From Bacteroidales bacterium (lineage in GTDB: Bacteria; Bacteroidota; Bacteroidia; Bacteroidales; P3), in contig DUQY01000251.1 of the NCBI GenBank assembly GCA_012837565.1, forward strand, positions 1 to 18,160: a DNA stretch of 18,160 nucleotides, read 5' to 3'. The notes below the pieces were generated by a model. The model saw only the letters and a program-made list of their open reading frames with translations. It searched no databases and was not told where the DNA came from. A program made the position numbers and the translations under genes. Below, one piece after another: positions 1 through 7,473 of this stretch (positions are counted from its first letter, which is position 1; every line of letters starts with the position of its first letter).

Positions 1-1046
1 ACAATTTATATATGAGTCAGAACAATGAGGAATATATTCTTTATGAGACCCTTTTGCCTTCTGAAACCACGTTTACTTTTATAGCTAACCCAGTTATTGA
101 GAACTATTCTTTCTATATTGAAGCCTTGCTTAGCAATACTAAGACTTCGAAATCAAATCTAATTGTTTCCTCTCAAGGCATCCCCAATAAAGTTGATTAT
201 GCATATATTAGAAACGCATCTGTTAGCCCTGATAATAAAACAATTGAGTTGAAATTCTACGTTGATGCATCAATAGTTGTAAGGGGTTACGACCTTTACC
301 GCTCGGTTGATAATATTGATTTTTTCATAATTAAGACCATAGATTATAGTGGCAATAATAGTTTCAGCTATACTGACACTCCTCCTACCTCTGCCAACAA
401 AGCAACCTATTACTATAAGCTTATGGTTCCTGATGAGTGCAATTTACTATATACCTCATCTAATGTTTTTTCCACAATAAGGCTTTTGGTTGATGGCTCA
501 GATGCCGAAATGAATATTTTGACTTGGAATAAGCTTAAGGGATGGGAGTCGGTTGAGAGCTACGATATATATAGGATAGATGAGAACTCTCCTTTTGGGC
601 TTGAATTAGGAAATGTGCTTTCTGCCGAAATGGGTTTCGAGGATAACACCTCCTCAATGGTTACTGCGTCTGATAAAATAGAATATTATATAATTGCAAA
701 TGAAGGAGGCTCTTATCCTGATGGGAATAAGTCAGAGTCAAGGTCTTCAACCGCAGAAGTTATTAAAGAGTCTTTAATTTTTATACCTAATTCCTTTTCA
801 CCAACCGACATTGTGAACAATGAGTTTAAGCCTGCCTGTTCTTTTATCAGGACAGGAAGCTATATGCTTAGAATTATGAGCCGTTGGGGTGAAGTAATGT
901 TTGAAACAAATAACCTTAACAAAGGTTGGGATGGATATTTTAAGGGAAAGATATGTAGTGCACAATCCTATATTTATATTATTGAATTTGTGAACTCAGA
1001 GGGTAAGAAAATAAAGATATCTGGTATTGTTAATCTAATAAACTAA
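1..1046 (+). CDS. C-terminal part of a secreted protein with FN3-like modules and a type B T9SS sorting domain (5' end outside window)
   Basis: The reading frame is open from the first base (no stop precedes the first ATG at 12), so that Met is probably internal and the gene starts upstream. Two beta-rich segments around residues 80-140 and 165-230 (counted from the Met at 12) have the look of fibronectin-III-like modules, with phrases such as YDLYRS and YDIYRI typical of such repeats in Bacteroidota surface proteins. From about residue 255 to the end lies a gliding-motility-associated C-terminal domain (CHU_C/TIGR04131 type): it opens with IPNSFSPTD, has SRWGEVMFET followed by GWDGYFKG, and ends in KKIKISGIVNLIN. 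Known members of this family are exported by the type IX system and anchored or released at the cell surface. The function of the rest cannot be read from this fragment. Family call is firm; the FN3 assignment is inference from pattern. Confidence 0.88.
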   Translation, partial: NLYMSQNNEEYILYETLLPSETTFTFIANPVIENYSFYIEALLSNTKTSKSNLIVSSQGIPNKVDYAYIRNASVSPDNKTIELKFYVDASIVVRGYDLYRSVDNIDFFIIKTIDYSGNNSFSYTDTPPTSANKATYYYKLMVPDECNLLYTSSNVFSTIRLLVDGSDAEMNILTWNKLKGWESVESYDIYRIDENSPFGLELGNVLSAEMGFEDNTSSMVTASDKIEYYIIANEGGSYPDGNKSESRSSTAEVIKESLIFIPNSFSPTDIVNNEFKPACSFIRTGSYMLRIMSRWGEVMFETNNLNKGWDGYFKGKICSAQSYIYIIEFVNSEGKKIKISGIVNLIN

Positions 1047-1052
1047 TCAACT

Positions 1053-1805
1053 ATGTCTTCTAAAAGCAAAAAACAAGTAGAAGTAATCTTTTCTCCTGCA
1101 CTTTTTGAGTATCGTCAAATTAAGGAAAACTATATAATTGTAATTGCCGATATTCTTCGGGCAACAACTTCCATATGCACAGCATTTAAGTGGGGTGTTA
1201 GGTCGATGATTCCTGTTAGAACGGTTCAAGAGGCGAGAGATTATAAGGAAAAAGGTTATATTGTAGCTGGCGAAAGAATTGAAGAGACTTTCGAATTTGC
1301 AGACTTTGGTAACGGAGCACTTGAATTTATGAACGACAAGATTAAGGACAAGGATATAGTTCATTCTACAACCAATGGCACAGTTGCAATAACGATGGCA
1401 AAGCAGGCAGAGCCTAATGAAATCTTAATTGGTGCTTTTTCTAATATAACATCACTTTCGGACTACCTACTAAAAAAAGAGGAGAACGTTTTAATCTTTT
1501 GTTCGGGCTGGAAAAACTCTTTTTGTATTGAGGATACGGTCTTTGCAGGAGCCTTACTTGAAAGAATAATTGAAAAGGGTGGCTATATAAACCATAACGA
1601 TTCTGCATATTCTTCAATAGACCTTTGGAGCAAAACCAAGGATAAGCTAATGGAGCAAATGCAATCAAAAGCCTCACATATGAATAGGCTAAAGAAATAC
1701 AAGATGGATGATGTCTTTCCCTATACTTATACTTTTGACACCTGTAATGTCGTTCCTAAACTATACAACGACAGGCTGAAAGATGCCTTGAAAGAAGAAA
1801 AATAA
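1053..1805 (+). CDS. comB: ComB family 2-phosphosulfolactate phosphatase
   Basis: The 250-residue product matches the ComB family (2-phosphosulfolactate phosphatase), a Mg-dependent phosphatase that in methanogens releases sulfolactate during coenzyme M synthesis. Visible family signatures are DILRATTSI near residue 33, AGERIEE near 71, a FGNGALEF segment and STTNGTVAI near 105-113, followed by the FCSGW and ED segments that form the active-site cleft. Length is normal for the family. It starts six bases after the preceding stop and is followed after 22 bases by the metallo-hydrolase gene, so the two probably share a transcript. Bacteria do not usually make coenzyme M, so the physiological substrate here is uncertain; a sulfolactate-type or other small phosphate ester is inference. 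Cytoplasmic, no signal peptide. Confidence 0.85.
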   Translation: MSSKSKKQVEVIFSPALFEYRQIKENYIIVIADILRATTSICTAFKWGVRSMIPVRTVQEARDYKEKGYIVAGERIEETFEFADFGNGALEFMNDKIKDKDIVHSTTNGTVAITMAKQAEPNEILIGAFSNITSLSDYLLKKEENVLIFCSGWKNSFCIEDTVFAGALLERIIEKGGYINHNDSAYSSIDLWSKTKDKLMEQMQSKASHMNRLKKYKMDDVFPYTYTFDTCNVVPKLYNDRLKDALKEEK

Positions 1806-1827
1806 TAATTAACTAAAACACTTAGCT

Positions 1828-2535
1828 ATGAAAGAGATTATTGAAAAATTGAATTTTGAACAAGATTTATATTTATTATCAGGGAAAGAAAATAAAGAAC
1901 TGATAATTACTTTTATCAAACATAGTAGCCTTGTATTTGAGTATAAAGGATATGTAATATATAATGACCCTGTAATGGATTATGTAGACTATAACCTATT
2001 ACCGAAGGCCGATATTATACTTATAACACACGAGCACTCCGACCATTTCGACCCAAAGGCTATTGAGGCTCTAAGAAAAGAAAACACAGTAATTGTTTCG
2101 AATCCTATTGTTTATGAATCCCTCAAAGAAGGTATTTGCTTAAAGAATGGAGAAAAAGCAGACCTTGTAGAAGGAATTAAGATTAAGGCAGTTCCTGCAT
2201 ATAACACAACAGAGGGAAGGGATAGATTCCATCCAAGGCACAGAGATAATGGTTATGTCTTAGACCTTGAGGGTTCAAAGATTTATATTGCAGGCGACAC
2301 AGAGCATATTCCAGAGATGAAAGACTTAAAGGACGAAATTGAGATTGCATTCCTTCCAGTTAACCAGCCCTATACCATGACAATTGATCAGGCAAGAGAT
2401 GCTGCACTTATCATTAACCCAAAAATTCTCTACCCTTATCATTATGGAGAAACACAGATAGAAACTCCAATAAACGACCTAAAAACTAATCTTAAGGACA
2501 GCAAAATTGAGGTTAGGATTAGAAAAATGGAATAA
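1828..2535 (+). CDS. MBL-fold metal-dependent hydrolase (UlaG/UPF0173-like)
   Basis: A 235-residue cytoplasmic metallo-beta-lactamase-fold protein. The metal-binding signature HEHSDH lies at residues 68-73 (His68, His70, Asp72, His73). A GDTEH segment near residue 153 supplies the bridging Asp, and YPYHYGET near 206 supplies the last His. The KHSSLVFEY start and short length fit the UlaG/UPF0173 branch, whose best-known member is L-ascorbate-6-phosphate lactonase. No ascorbate-utilisation genes are nearby, so the substrate cannot be assigned. The gene follows comB by 22 bases and is the last of that plus-strand group: the next 200 bases hold a new promoter. Fold and metal site are secure; reaction is not. 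Confidence 0.85.
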   Translation: MKEIIEKLNFEQDLYLLSGKENKELIITFIKHSSLVFEYKGYVIYNDPVMDYVDYNLLPKADIILITHEHSDHFDPKAIEALRKENTVIVSNPIVYESLKEGICLKNGEKADLVEGIKIKAVPAYNTTEGRDRFHPRHRDNGYVLDLEGSKIYIAGDTEHIPEMKDLKDEIEIAFLPVNQPYTMTIDQARDAALIINPKILYPYHYGETQIETPINDLKTNLKDSKIEVRIRKME

Positions 2536-2655
2536 TTAAACAATTGAATTAATAATTTATTGCATTTTATCTTTAGGGTAAAGGTCTGATAACTAAATTT
2601 CAAGAAAACCACTTACTATCAAATTAATATTTTCTTTGTTTTTTTAGGAATTAAA

Positions 2656-2687
2656 TTTGTTCCTATGGAAAATATAACGTAGTTTTG
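2656..2687 (+). promoter_or_regulatory. Bacteroidota-type promoter of the redox operon
   Basis: TTTG at 2656-2659 is followed after exactly 20 bases by TAGTTTTG at 2680-2687. This fits the Bacteroidota housekeeping consensus TTTG-N19/20-TAnnTTTG at every specified base. It predicts a transcript start around 2693-2696 and a leader of roughly 45 bases before the ATG at 2739. No other equally good match was seen before the later genes of this group, so all six may depend on it. Confidence 0.7.
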
Positions 2688-2696
2688 CAACGTTAT
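2674..2696. promoter_or_regulatory. Inverted repeat overlapping the -7 element (candidate operator)
   Basis: ATAACGT at 2674-2680 and ACGTTAT at 2690-2696 are perfect 7-bp reverse complements with a 9-base spacer. The repeat spans the -7 box and the expected transcription start. A dimeric repressor bound here would block RNA polymerase. The MarR protein encoded at 6344-6697 in the same operon is the obvious candidate, but that pairing is inference. Confidence 0.45.
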
Positions 2697-2738
2697 TAAG
2701 TACGAAAACAAATTCCAAAAGAAACAATATATAAACAT

Positions 2739-5183
2739 ATGAAATATTTAATAGTAGGTGGAGTAGCTGGTGGTGCAACTGCCGCAGCACGTATAAGAAG
2801 AATTGACGAAGAATGTGAAATTCTTTTAATTGAGAAAGGTAAGTATATATCTTACGCTAATTGTGGGCTACCTTACTATATAGGGGGTACAATTAAAGAT
2901 AGAGATTTGTTATTTGTGCAAACCCCAGCATCTTTTGGAGGCAGGTTTAATGTTGATGTAAGAGTTGAAAGCGAAGTAGTATCAATCAACAAAGACAATA
3001 AAGAGGTTTCCATAAAAAGAACTGATGGAAGTACTTATGTTGAATCATACGACAAACTGCTACTTTCCCCTGGTGCCTATCCCCTTCGTCCACCTCTTAA
3101 AGGAATTGATTCGGAAGGAATCTTCACCCTTAGAAACGTAACCGACACCGATAGAATTAAGAACTACATGACAACCAAGCCAATTAAAAAGGCAGTTGTT
3201 GTAGGAGCTGGGTTCATTGGGCTGGAGATGGCAGAAAACCTTCACGACACCGGAGCGGAAGTAACAATTGTTGAAATGGGAAACCAAGTCATGGCACCTA
3301 TCGATTTTTCAATGGCATCACATGTCCACCAACACCTACTACAAAAAGGAGTAAGACTTGAACTACAACAATCGGTTGAGAAATTTGAAAGAAGAGGAGA
3401 CCAAATAAATGTTATTCTTAACAATGGTAAAGTAATAGAGGCCGATATAGTAATTCTATCTATTGGTGTTCGTCCAGAAACTTCACTCGCAGAATCGGCA
3501 GGAATAAAGATAGGACAAGCAGGTGGAATTTGGGTTGATGAGTTCTTGGAGACCTCAGTAAAAGATATTTATGCAATAGGAGACGCAATTGAATTTCCAC
3601 ATCCACTAACAGGCAAACCATGGCTCAACTACCTTGCTAACCCTGCTAACCGTCAAGGAAGAATAGTAGCTGACAATATAGTATTTGGCAATAAAACAAA
3701 ATACGAGGGAGCAATTGGCACTTCAATAGCAAAGGTTTTCGATATGACAGTTGCATCAACAGGACTATCTGCAAAGAAACTAAAACAATTGGAAATGGAT
3801 TATAGAGCCTCAACAACTCACTCCAATTCACATGCAGGATACTATCCAGATGCACTACCCCTAACAATAAAACTTATATTTGAGCCAAAAGAAGGAAAAG
3901 TTCTTGGAGCACAAGTAGTAGGATATGATGGAGTAGATAAGAGAATTGACCAAATAGCACTAATCATTAAGCGTGGCGGAACAATATACGACCTAATTAA
4001 ACTAGAACACGCCTATGCACCACCCTACTCCTCTGCAAAAGACCCAATAGCAATTGCTGGTTATGTTGCAAGCAATATTGTTAGTGGAGCAATGAAGATT
4101 GCCACTTGGAGAGAGCTAAGAGACGTAAACAGAGAAGACTCAATAATACTAGATGTTAGAACAGAGGCAGAATGTTCAATGGGAATGATACATGGAGCAG
4201 TAAATATTCCAGTTGATGAACTAAGACATCGCTTCAATGAACTACCTAAAGATAAGACAATATACATCTATTGTGCAGTTGGTCTAAGAGGCTACCTATC
4301 ATACAAAATACTAACCCTTAATGGATTTACCGACGTAAGAAACCTTTCAGGAGGATATAAGACATATTCTACCGCAATGGCACCAGTAACAGAGGTAAGC
4401 AAACATATAATTAAACCACAACAACACGACATAGAACAAACCAACAAACAAGAACCACCAAAACCTATTCTAATAGACGCCTGTGGACTACAATGCCCTG
4501 GTCCTATCATAAGACTAAAGACAGCAATGGACGAGATTACAGATGGGCAGAGAGTAGAAATACACTCAACCGATGGAGGTTTTGCAAGAGATGCACAAGC
4601 ATGGTGCGACAATACAGGAAACCTACTAATTTCGTCAACAGTAAACAAAGGCGTATATGAAATAGTAGTGGAAAAGAATCCAAAGAGCTGCGAAGTAATC
4701 AACACCTGCCAAGCAAAAGGCAAGACCTTCGTAGTCTTTAGTGACGACCTAGACAAAGCCCTTGCCTCAATGGTACTTGCAACAGGAGCAGCAGCAACAG
4801 GCGAGCCAGTAACAATGTTCTTCACCTTCTGGGGACTAAACGTAATAAAGAAAACAGAGAAACCTAAGGTAAAGAAAGATATATTTGGCAAAATGTTCTC
4901 AATGATGCTACCCTCAAGCTCCCTAAAACTCCACCTATCGAAAATGTCTATGTTTGGAATGGGAGACAAGATGATGAGGCATATAATGAAGAAAAACAAT
5001 ATCCAATCACTCGAATCACTAAGAGATGAAGCCCTAAGAATGGGAGTAGAATTTATAGCTTGTCAAATGTCTATGGACGTAATGGGAGTTAAAAGAGAAG
5101 AACTTTTGGACGAAATAACCATAGGAGGAGTAGCAACTTACATGGAAAGAGCAACAAAAGCAGACGTAAATTTATTTATTTAA
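2739..5183 (+). CDS. CoA-disulfide reductase-like flavoprotein fused to rhodanese, TusA and DsrE-like domains
   Basis: An 814-residue cytoplasmic fusion. Residues 1 to about 445 form a pyridine nucleotide-disulfide oxidoreductase of the CoA-disulfide reductase type: FAD-binding VGGVAGG near 6-12, redox Cys42 in YANCGLPYY (the single active cysteine of this family), an NAD(P)H-binding VVGAGFIGLE near 150-160, and AIGDA near 278. A rhodanese domain follows (about 455-555) with catalytic Cys512 in YCAVGLRGY. A TusA-like domain has Cys586 in LQCPGP (about 575-650). The last ~155 residues are DsrE/DsrF-like with Cys775 in ACQMSMD. Known relatives reduce CoA disulfide, CoA persulfide or polysulfide with NAD(P)H; the added domains are sulfur carriers. 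The likely role is handling of sulfane sulfur and thiol redox state, possibly with internal sulfur relay (inference). It is the first gene of the operon, 45 bases after the predicted start. Confidence 0.9.
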   Translation: MKYLIVGGVAGGATAAARIRRIDEECEILLIEKGKYISYANCGLPYYIGGTIKDRDLLFVQTPASFGGRFNVDVRVESEVVSINKDNKEVSIKRTDGSTYVESYDKLLLSPGAYPLRPPLKGIDSEGIFTLRNVTDTDRIKNYMTTKPIKKAVVVGAGFIGLEMAENLHDTGAEVTIVEMGNQVMAPIDFSMASHVHQHLLQKGVRLELQQSVEKFERRGDQINVILNNGKVIEADIVILSIGVRPETSLAESAGIKIGQAGGIWVDEFLETSVKDIYAIGDAIEFPHPLTGKPWLNYLANPANRQGRIVADNIVFGNKTKYEGAIGTSIAKVFDMTVASTGLSAKKLKQLEMDYRASTTHSNSHAGYYPDALPLTIKLIFEPKEGKVLGAQVVGYDGVDKRIDQIALIIKRGGTIYDLIKLEHAYAPPYSSAKDPIAIAGYVASNIVSGAMKIATWRELRDVNREDSIILDVRTEAECSMGMIHGAVNIPVDELRHRFNELPKDKTIYIYCAVGLRGYLSYKILTLNGFTDVRNLSGGYKTYSTAMAPVTEVSKHIIKPQQHDIEQTNKQEPPKPILIDACGLQCPGPIIRLKTAMDEITDGQRVEIHSTDGGFARDAQAWCDNTGNLLISSTVNKGVYEIVVEKNPKSCEVINTCQAKGKTFVVFSDDLDKALASMVLATGAAATGEPVTMFFTFWGLNVIKKTEKPKVKKDIFGKMFSMMLPSSSLKLHLSKMSMFGMGDKMMRHIMKKNNIQSLESLRDEALRMGVEFIACQMSMDVMGVKREELLDEITIGGVATYMERATKADVNLFI

Positions 5184-5257
5184 TGGTTAAATAGAGTTAA
5201 AAACAACACTCTAAAGCAGGAAGATAAAAAACAAAGAAAATAAAAACACTAGACAAA

Positions 5258-5851
5258 ATGCAAGACAACTTTAAAGACAAGGCTCACTCTTGGGATAATC
5301 CTGACAAAATACTAATGACAAGTAAATTCTCTAATCAAATAGCAAATAGTATATTCTTATATAAGAGCGATAAATTGGCAGAAGTAGGAGCAGGAACAGG
5401 CTTAGTGGGGTTGAGTTTGTTGGACAAAGTTAATAAGATATATATGGTTGACAACTCTCCCTCAATGCTTAGTGTGCTACGAGGAAAGTTAGATACCACA
5501 AGCAAAGACAAGGTAGAAATATTTGAAGGAGAGTTTAAAGACTCTGACATAAAAGACCTTGATGGTGTAATTTGCTTTATGTCGCTTCACCATATTGAAG
5601 ACACAAGAGATTTCATAAAAGACGTAAAACTCAAAACAAAAAAGAATGGATTTCTTGCAATTGGCGACCTTGAGCAAGAAGATGGATCATTCCACGAAGG
5701 ACAAAAAGTGCCTCATTTAGGATTTAATTTAGACAATCTAACCTCATTATTAGAGGAAGAAGGCTTTATTATTTTGAGAAAAAAGGTGTATGATAACAAA
5801 TCTAAAAATGAAAAAAATTATCCAATATTTATAATAATAGCTCAAAGATGA
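5258..5851 (+). CDS. Class I SAM-dependent methyltransferase
   Basis: A 197-residue soluble protein with the Rossmann-type methyltransferase core. Motif I EVGAGTGLVG begins at Glu42 and binds S-adenosylmethionine. MVDNSPSML near 67-75 supplies the acidic residue for the ribose hydroxyls, and FMSLHHIEDT near 107-116 corresponds to the post-motif region of UbiE/Methyltransf_11-type enzymes. The HSWDNPDK start is common in bacterial members described only as class I methyltransferases. Substrate is unknown. The gene lies 74 bases after the fusion gene, with no promoter match in between. Its TGA overlaps the ATG of the thioredoxin gene (ATGA at 5848-5851), so translational coupling and a redox-related role are plausible but inferred. 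Confidence 0.85.
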   Translation: MQDNFKDKAHSWDNPDKILMTSKFSNQIANSIFLYKSDKLAEVGAGTGLVGLSLLDKVNKIYMVDNSPSMLSVLRGKLDTTSKDKVEIFEGEFKDSDIKDLDGVICFMSLHHIEDTRDFIKDVKLKTKKNGFLAIGDLEQEDGSFHEGQKVPHLGFNLDNLTSLLEEEGFIILRKKVYDNKSKNEKNYPIFIIIAQR

Positions 5852-6339
5852 AAAAAATAATTATATTTGCACTTGTATTTGGAGCAACATCTCTATTTGC
5901 ATCGTGCGATTCTAAGACAGAAAAAAACAAAATAAATTTAGAAACAACTAAACACGAAAAAAAGATGAACACAATACATTTAACAAAAGCAGAGTTCCTT
6001 CAAAAAGTAGCGAACTACGAAGAAAACCCAACAGAGTGGAAGTACTTAGGCGACAAACCATGTATAATTGATTTTTATGCAGACTGGTGTGGACCATGTA
6101 AGATGATAGCACCTGTTTTGGAAGAATTAGCAAAAGAATATGAGGGAGAAATCTACATATACAAAATAAACACAGAACAAGAACAAGAACTAGCACAAGC
6201 ATTTGCCATCAAGTCAATACCAACACTACTTTTTGTTCCGATGAATGAAGCACCTCAACTAGTAAGAGGAGCATTACCAAAGACAGAATTTAAGAACGCA
6301 ATAGACGAAGTTTTATTAAAGAAACCTAAAACAAAATAA
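5848..6339 (+). CDS. Thioredoxin with lipoprotein signal peptide
   Basis: A 163-residue thioredoxin. Residues 1-19 are a hydrophobic signal ending in FASC, with Cys20 as the probable lipidated residue, followed by a charged linker to about 40. The thioredoxin fold spans roughly 40-158, with the classical redox site WCGPC (Cys81, Cys84) and cis-proline Pro125 in SIPT. An extra Cys72 lies shortly before the active site. The predicted location is the periplasmic face of a membrane, where it could reduce exported thiol proteins such as the signal-bearing glutathione peroxidase at 7474-8115. Met40 (codon at 5965) would give a leaderless thioredoxin of normal length (124 residues), so a second, cytoplasmic product is possible. 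It overlaps the methyltransferase stop by four bases and is followed after four bases by the MarR gene. Confidence 0.88.
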   Translation: MKKIIIFALVFGATSLFASCDSKTEKNKINLETTKHEKKMNTIHLTKAEFLQKVANYEENPTEWKYLGDKPCIIDFYADWCGPCKMIAPVLEELAKEYEGEIYIYKINTEQEQELAQAFAIKSIPTLLFVPMNEAPQLVRGALPKTEFKNAIDEVLLKKPKTK

Positions 6340-6343
6340 ATAT

Positions 6344-6697
6344 ATGGAAACACTATGCAAAATCCGTGATATCTACACGTCAATAGAAAAATTCGAAGTG
6401 GTATTTGAAAAAGAATACGGATTATCTTTAAACGAAGGCATGCTACTTTGCACTTTGTTAGAGATTAAAAGCCTTTCATCAACAGAATTAGCAAGAAAGC
6501 TTGGCTTAACATGTTCGAACACATCCAAAGTAATCAAGTCAATAGAAGGACAAAACTTCATTGAAAGAAGCTTAGGAAAAGAAGACAAGCGCCAAATGTA
6601 CTTCAAGCTAACAAAAGAAGGCGAAACAAAAATCAAATCGATAAAAACTACTAAGATAGACGTTCCAGAAGAACTTCAAGCAATATTAGGAGTATAA
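6344..6697 (+). CDS. MarR family transcriptional regulator
   Basis: A 117-residue winged-helix protein. The helix-turn-helix runs through LSSTELARKLG and SNTSKVIKSIE (about residues 44-68). The wing carries GKEDKRQMYFKLT (about 78-90), whose Asp81-x-Arg83 is the usual MarR wing signature. It is shorter than typical MarR proteins because the C-terminal dimerisation helices are reduced. Cysteines at 5, 36 and 57 could form a thiol switch like those in OhrR-type regulators, although the canonical OhrR motif was not identified. Its position inside a thiol-redox operon, four bases after the thioredoxin gene, suggests it senses oxidants, disulfides or reactive sulfur. The inverted repeat at 2674-2696 is its best candidate site; this link is inference. 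Confidence 0.82.
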   Translation: METLCKIRDIYTSIEKFEVVFEKEYGLSLNEGMLLCTLLEIKSLSSTELARKLGLTCSNTSKVIKSIEGQNFIERSLGKEDKRQMYFKLTKEGETKIKSIKTTKIDVPEELQAILGV

Positions 6698-6722
6698 CCT
6701 AGTATTAAAACAAAAACAAAAG

Positions 6723-6755
6723 AAGGTTATGACATAAGAGTTGTGACCTTTTTTT
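6723..6755 (+). terminator. Weak hairpin plus T-run after the MarR gene
   Basis: AAGGT at 6723-6727 pairs with ACCTT at 6746-6750, with ACA/TGT able to pair inside the loop, and the right arm runs into seven Ts (6749-6755). The stem is short and AT-rich, so it may be only a partial terminator that lowers expression of the two downstream peroxidase genes. The rest of 6698-6909 is A-rich and shows no gene and no clear TAnnTTTG box. Confidence 0.3.
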
Positions 6756-6909
6756 ATGCCCATAAACCAAGCAAAACCCAGCAAAACAAACAAAGCTTTA
6801 AAAGACTACATTCAAAAAACACCATATCAAACAATAAAACGACCATAAAACAAGTTATTAAAGGATAGGTAAATAAATACTTTATAATAACAAATTAACA
6901 AAAAACGAT

Positions 6910-7455
6910 ATGGAAAATATACATGGTTTTAAGATGAAATCAATCAATGGTCAAATGGTAGACCTAGGTGATTACCAAGACAAAGTAATTTTGATAGTAA
7001 ACACAGCAAGCAAATGTGGATTTACAGGACAATACGAGGGTTTAGAGGCATTGAACAAAAAGTATGCTGACAAAGGATTAGTAGTACTTGGATTCCCTTG
7101 CAACCAGTTCCTTGGACAAGAACCAGGACTAGACGGAGAAATATCAGAATTCTGCACCATGAACTACGGCGTAAGCTTTAGAATGTTCTCTAAGATAGAC
7201 GTAAATGGCAAAGACGAATCCCCACTTTACACTTATCTGAAATCAAAAGCGCCATTTGAAGGCTTCCCAAACAAAGAAATAGGCGAAAAACTAACAGGCA
7301 TACTAAAAGAAAACTCACCACAGTTCATAGAAGGCGACGAGATCAAATGGAACTTCACCAAATTCTTAGTATCCAAAGACGGCAAGACAATCAAGAGATT
7401 TGAATCCTCAGTATCACCAAAGGAAATGGAAAAGGAAATAGAGAAAATGCTATAA
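6910..7455 (+). CDS. Glutathione peroxidase family thiol peroxidase, cytoplasmic
   Basis: A 181-residue glutathione-peroxidase-fold enzyme without signal peptide, which reduces hydrogen peroxide or organic hydroperoxides. The peroxidatic Cys36 lies in NTASKCGFT. GFPCNQFLGQEPG carries Cys64 and the catalytic Gln70, and KWNFTKF near 149 supplies the Trp-Asn pair of the catalytic tetrad. Cys82 in EFCTMNYG sits at the position of the resolving cysteine of non-selenium, thioredoxin-dependent GPx proteins (the 36/64/82 spacing seen in yeast Gpx3/Orp1). The enzyme therefore probably uses thioredoxin instead of glutathione, which fits the thioredoxin gene upstream. It is followed after 18 bases by a close paralogue. 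Length and motifs are complete; no selenocysteine. Confidence 0.92.
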   Translation: MENIHGFKMKSINGQMVDLGDYQDKVILIVNTASKCGFTGQYEGLEALNKKYADKGLVVLGFPCNQFLGQEPGLDGEISEFCTMNYGVSFRMFSKIDVNGKDESPLYTYLKSKAPFEGFPNKEIGEKLTGILKENSPQFIEGDEIKWNFTKFLVSKDGKTIKRFESSVSPKEMEKEIEKML

Positions 7456-7473
7456 CCTTATAAAATATAACAA

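Noticed and set aside
1047..1364. A 105-codon minus-strand ORF opposite comB.
   Set aside because: It lies wholly antisense to a well-supported gene and its translation has no domain-like features. Other long antisense or out-of-frame ORFs in the window were dropped for the same reason.
5192..5213. TAGAGT/ACTCTA inverted repeat between the fusion gene and the methyltransferase gene as a terminator.
   Set aside because: Only six AT-rich pairs, a 10-base loop and no T-run, so it is unlikely to end transcription.
6727..6737. TTATG-a-CATAA palindrome after the MarR gene as a second operator.
   Set aside because: It does not share the ATAACGT arms of the promoter repeat, overlaps the weak hairpin there, and no promoter is visible next to it.
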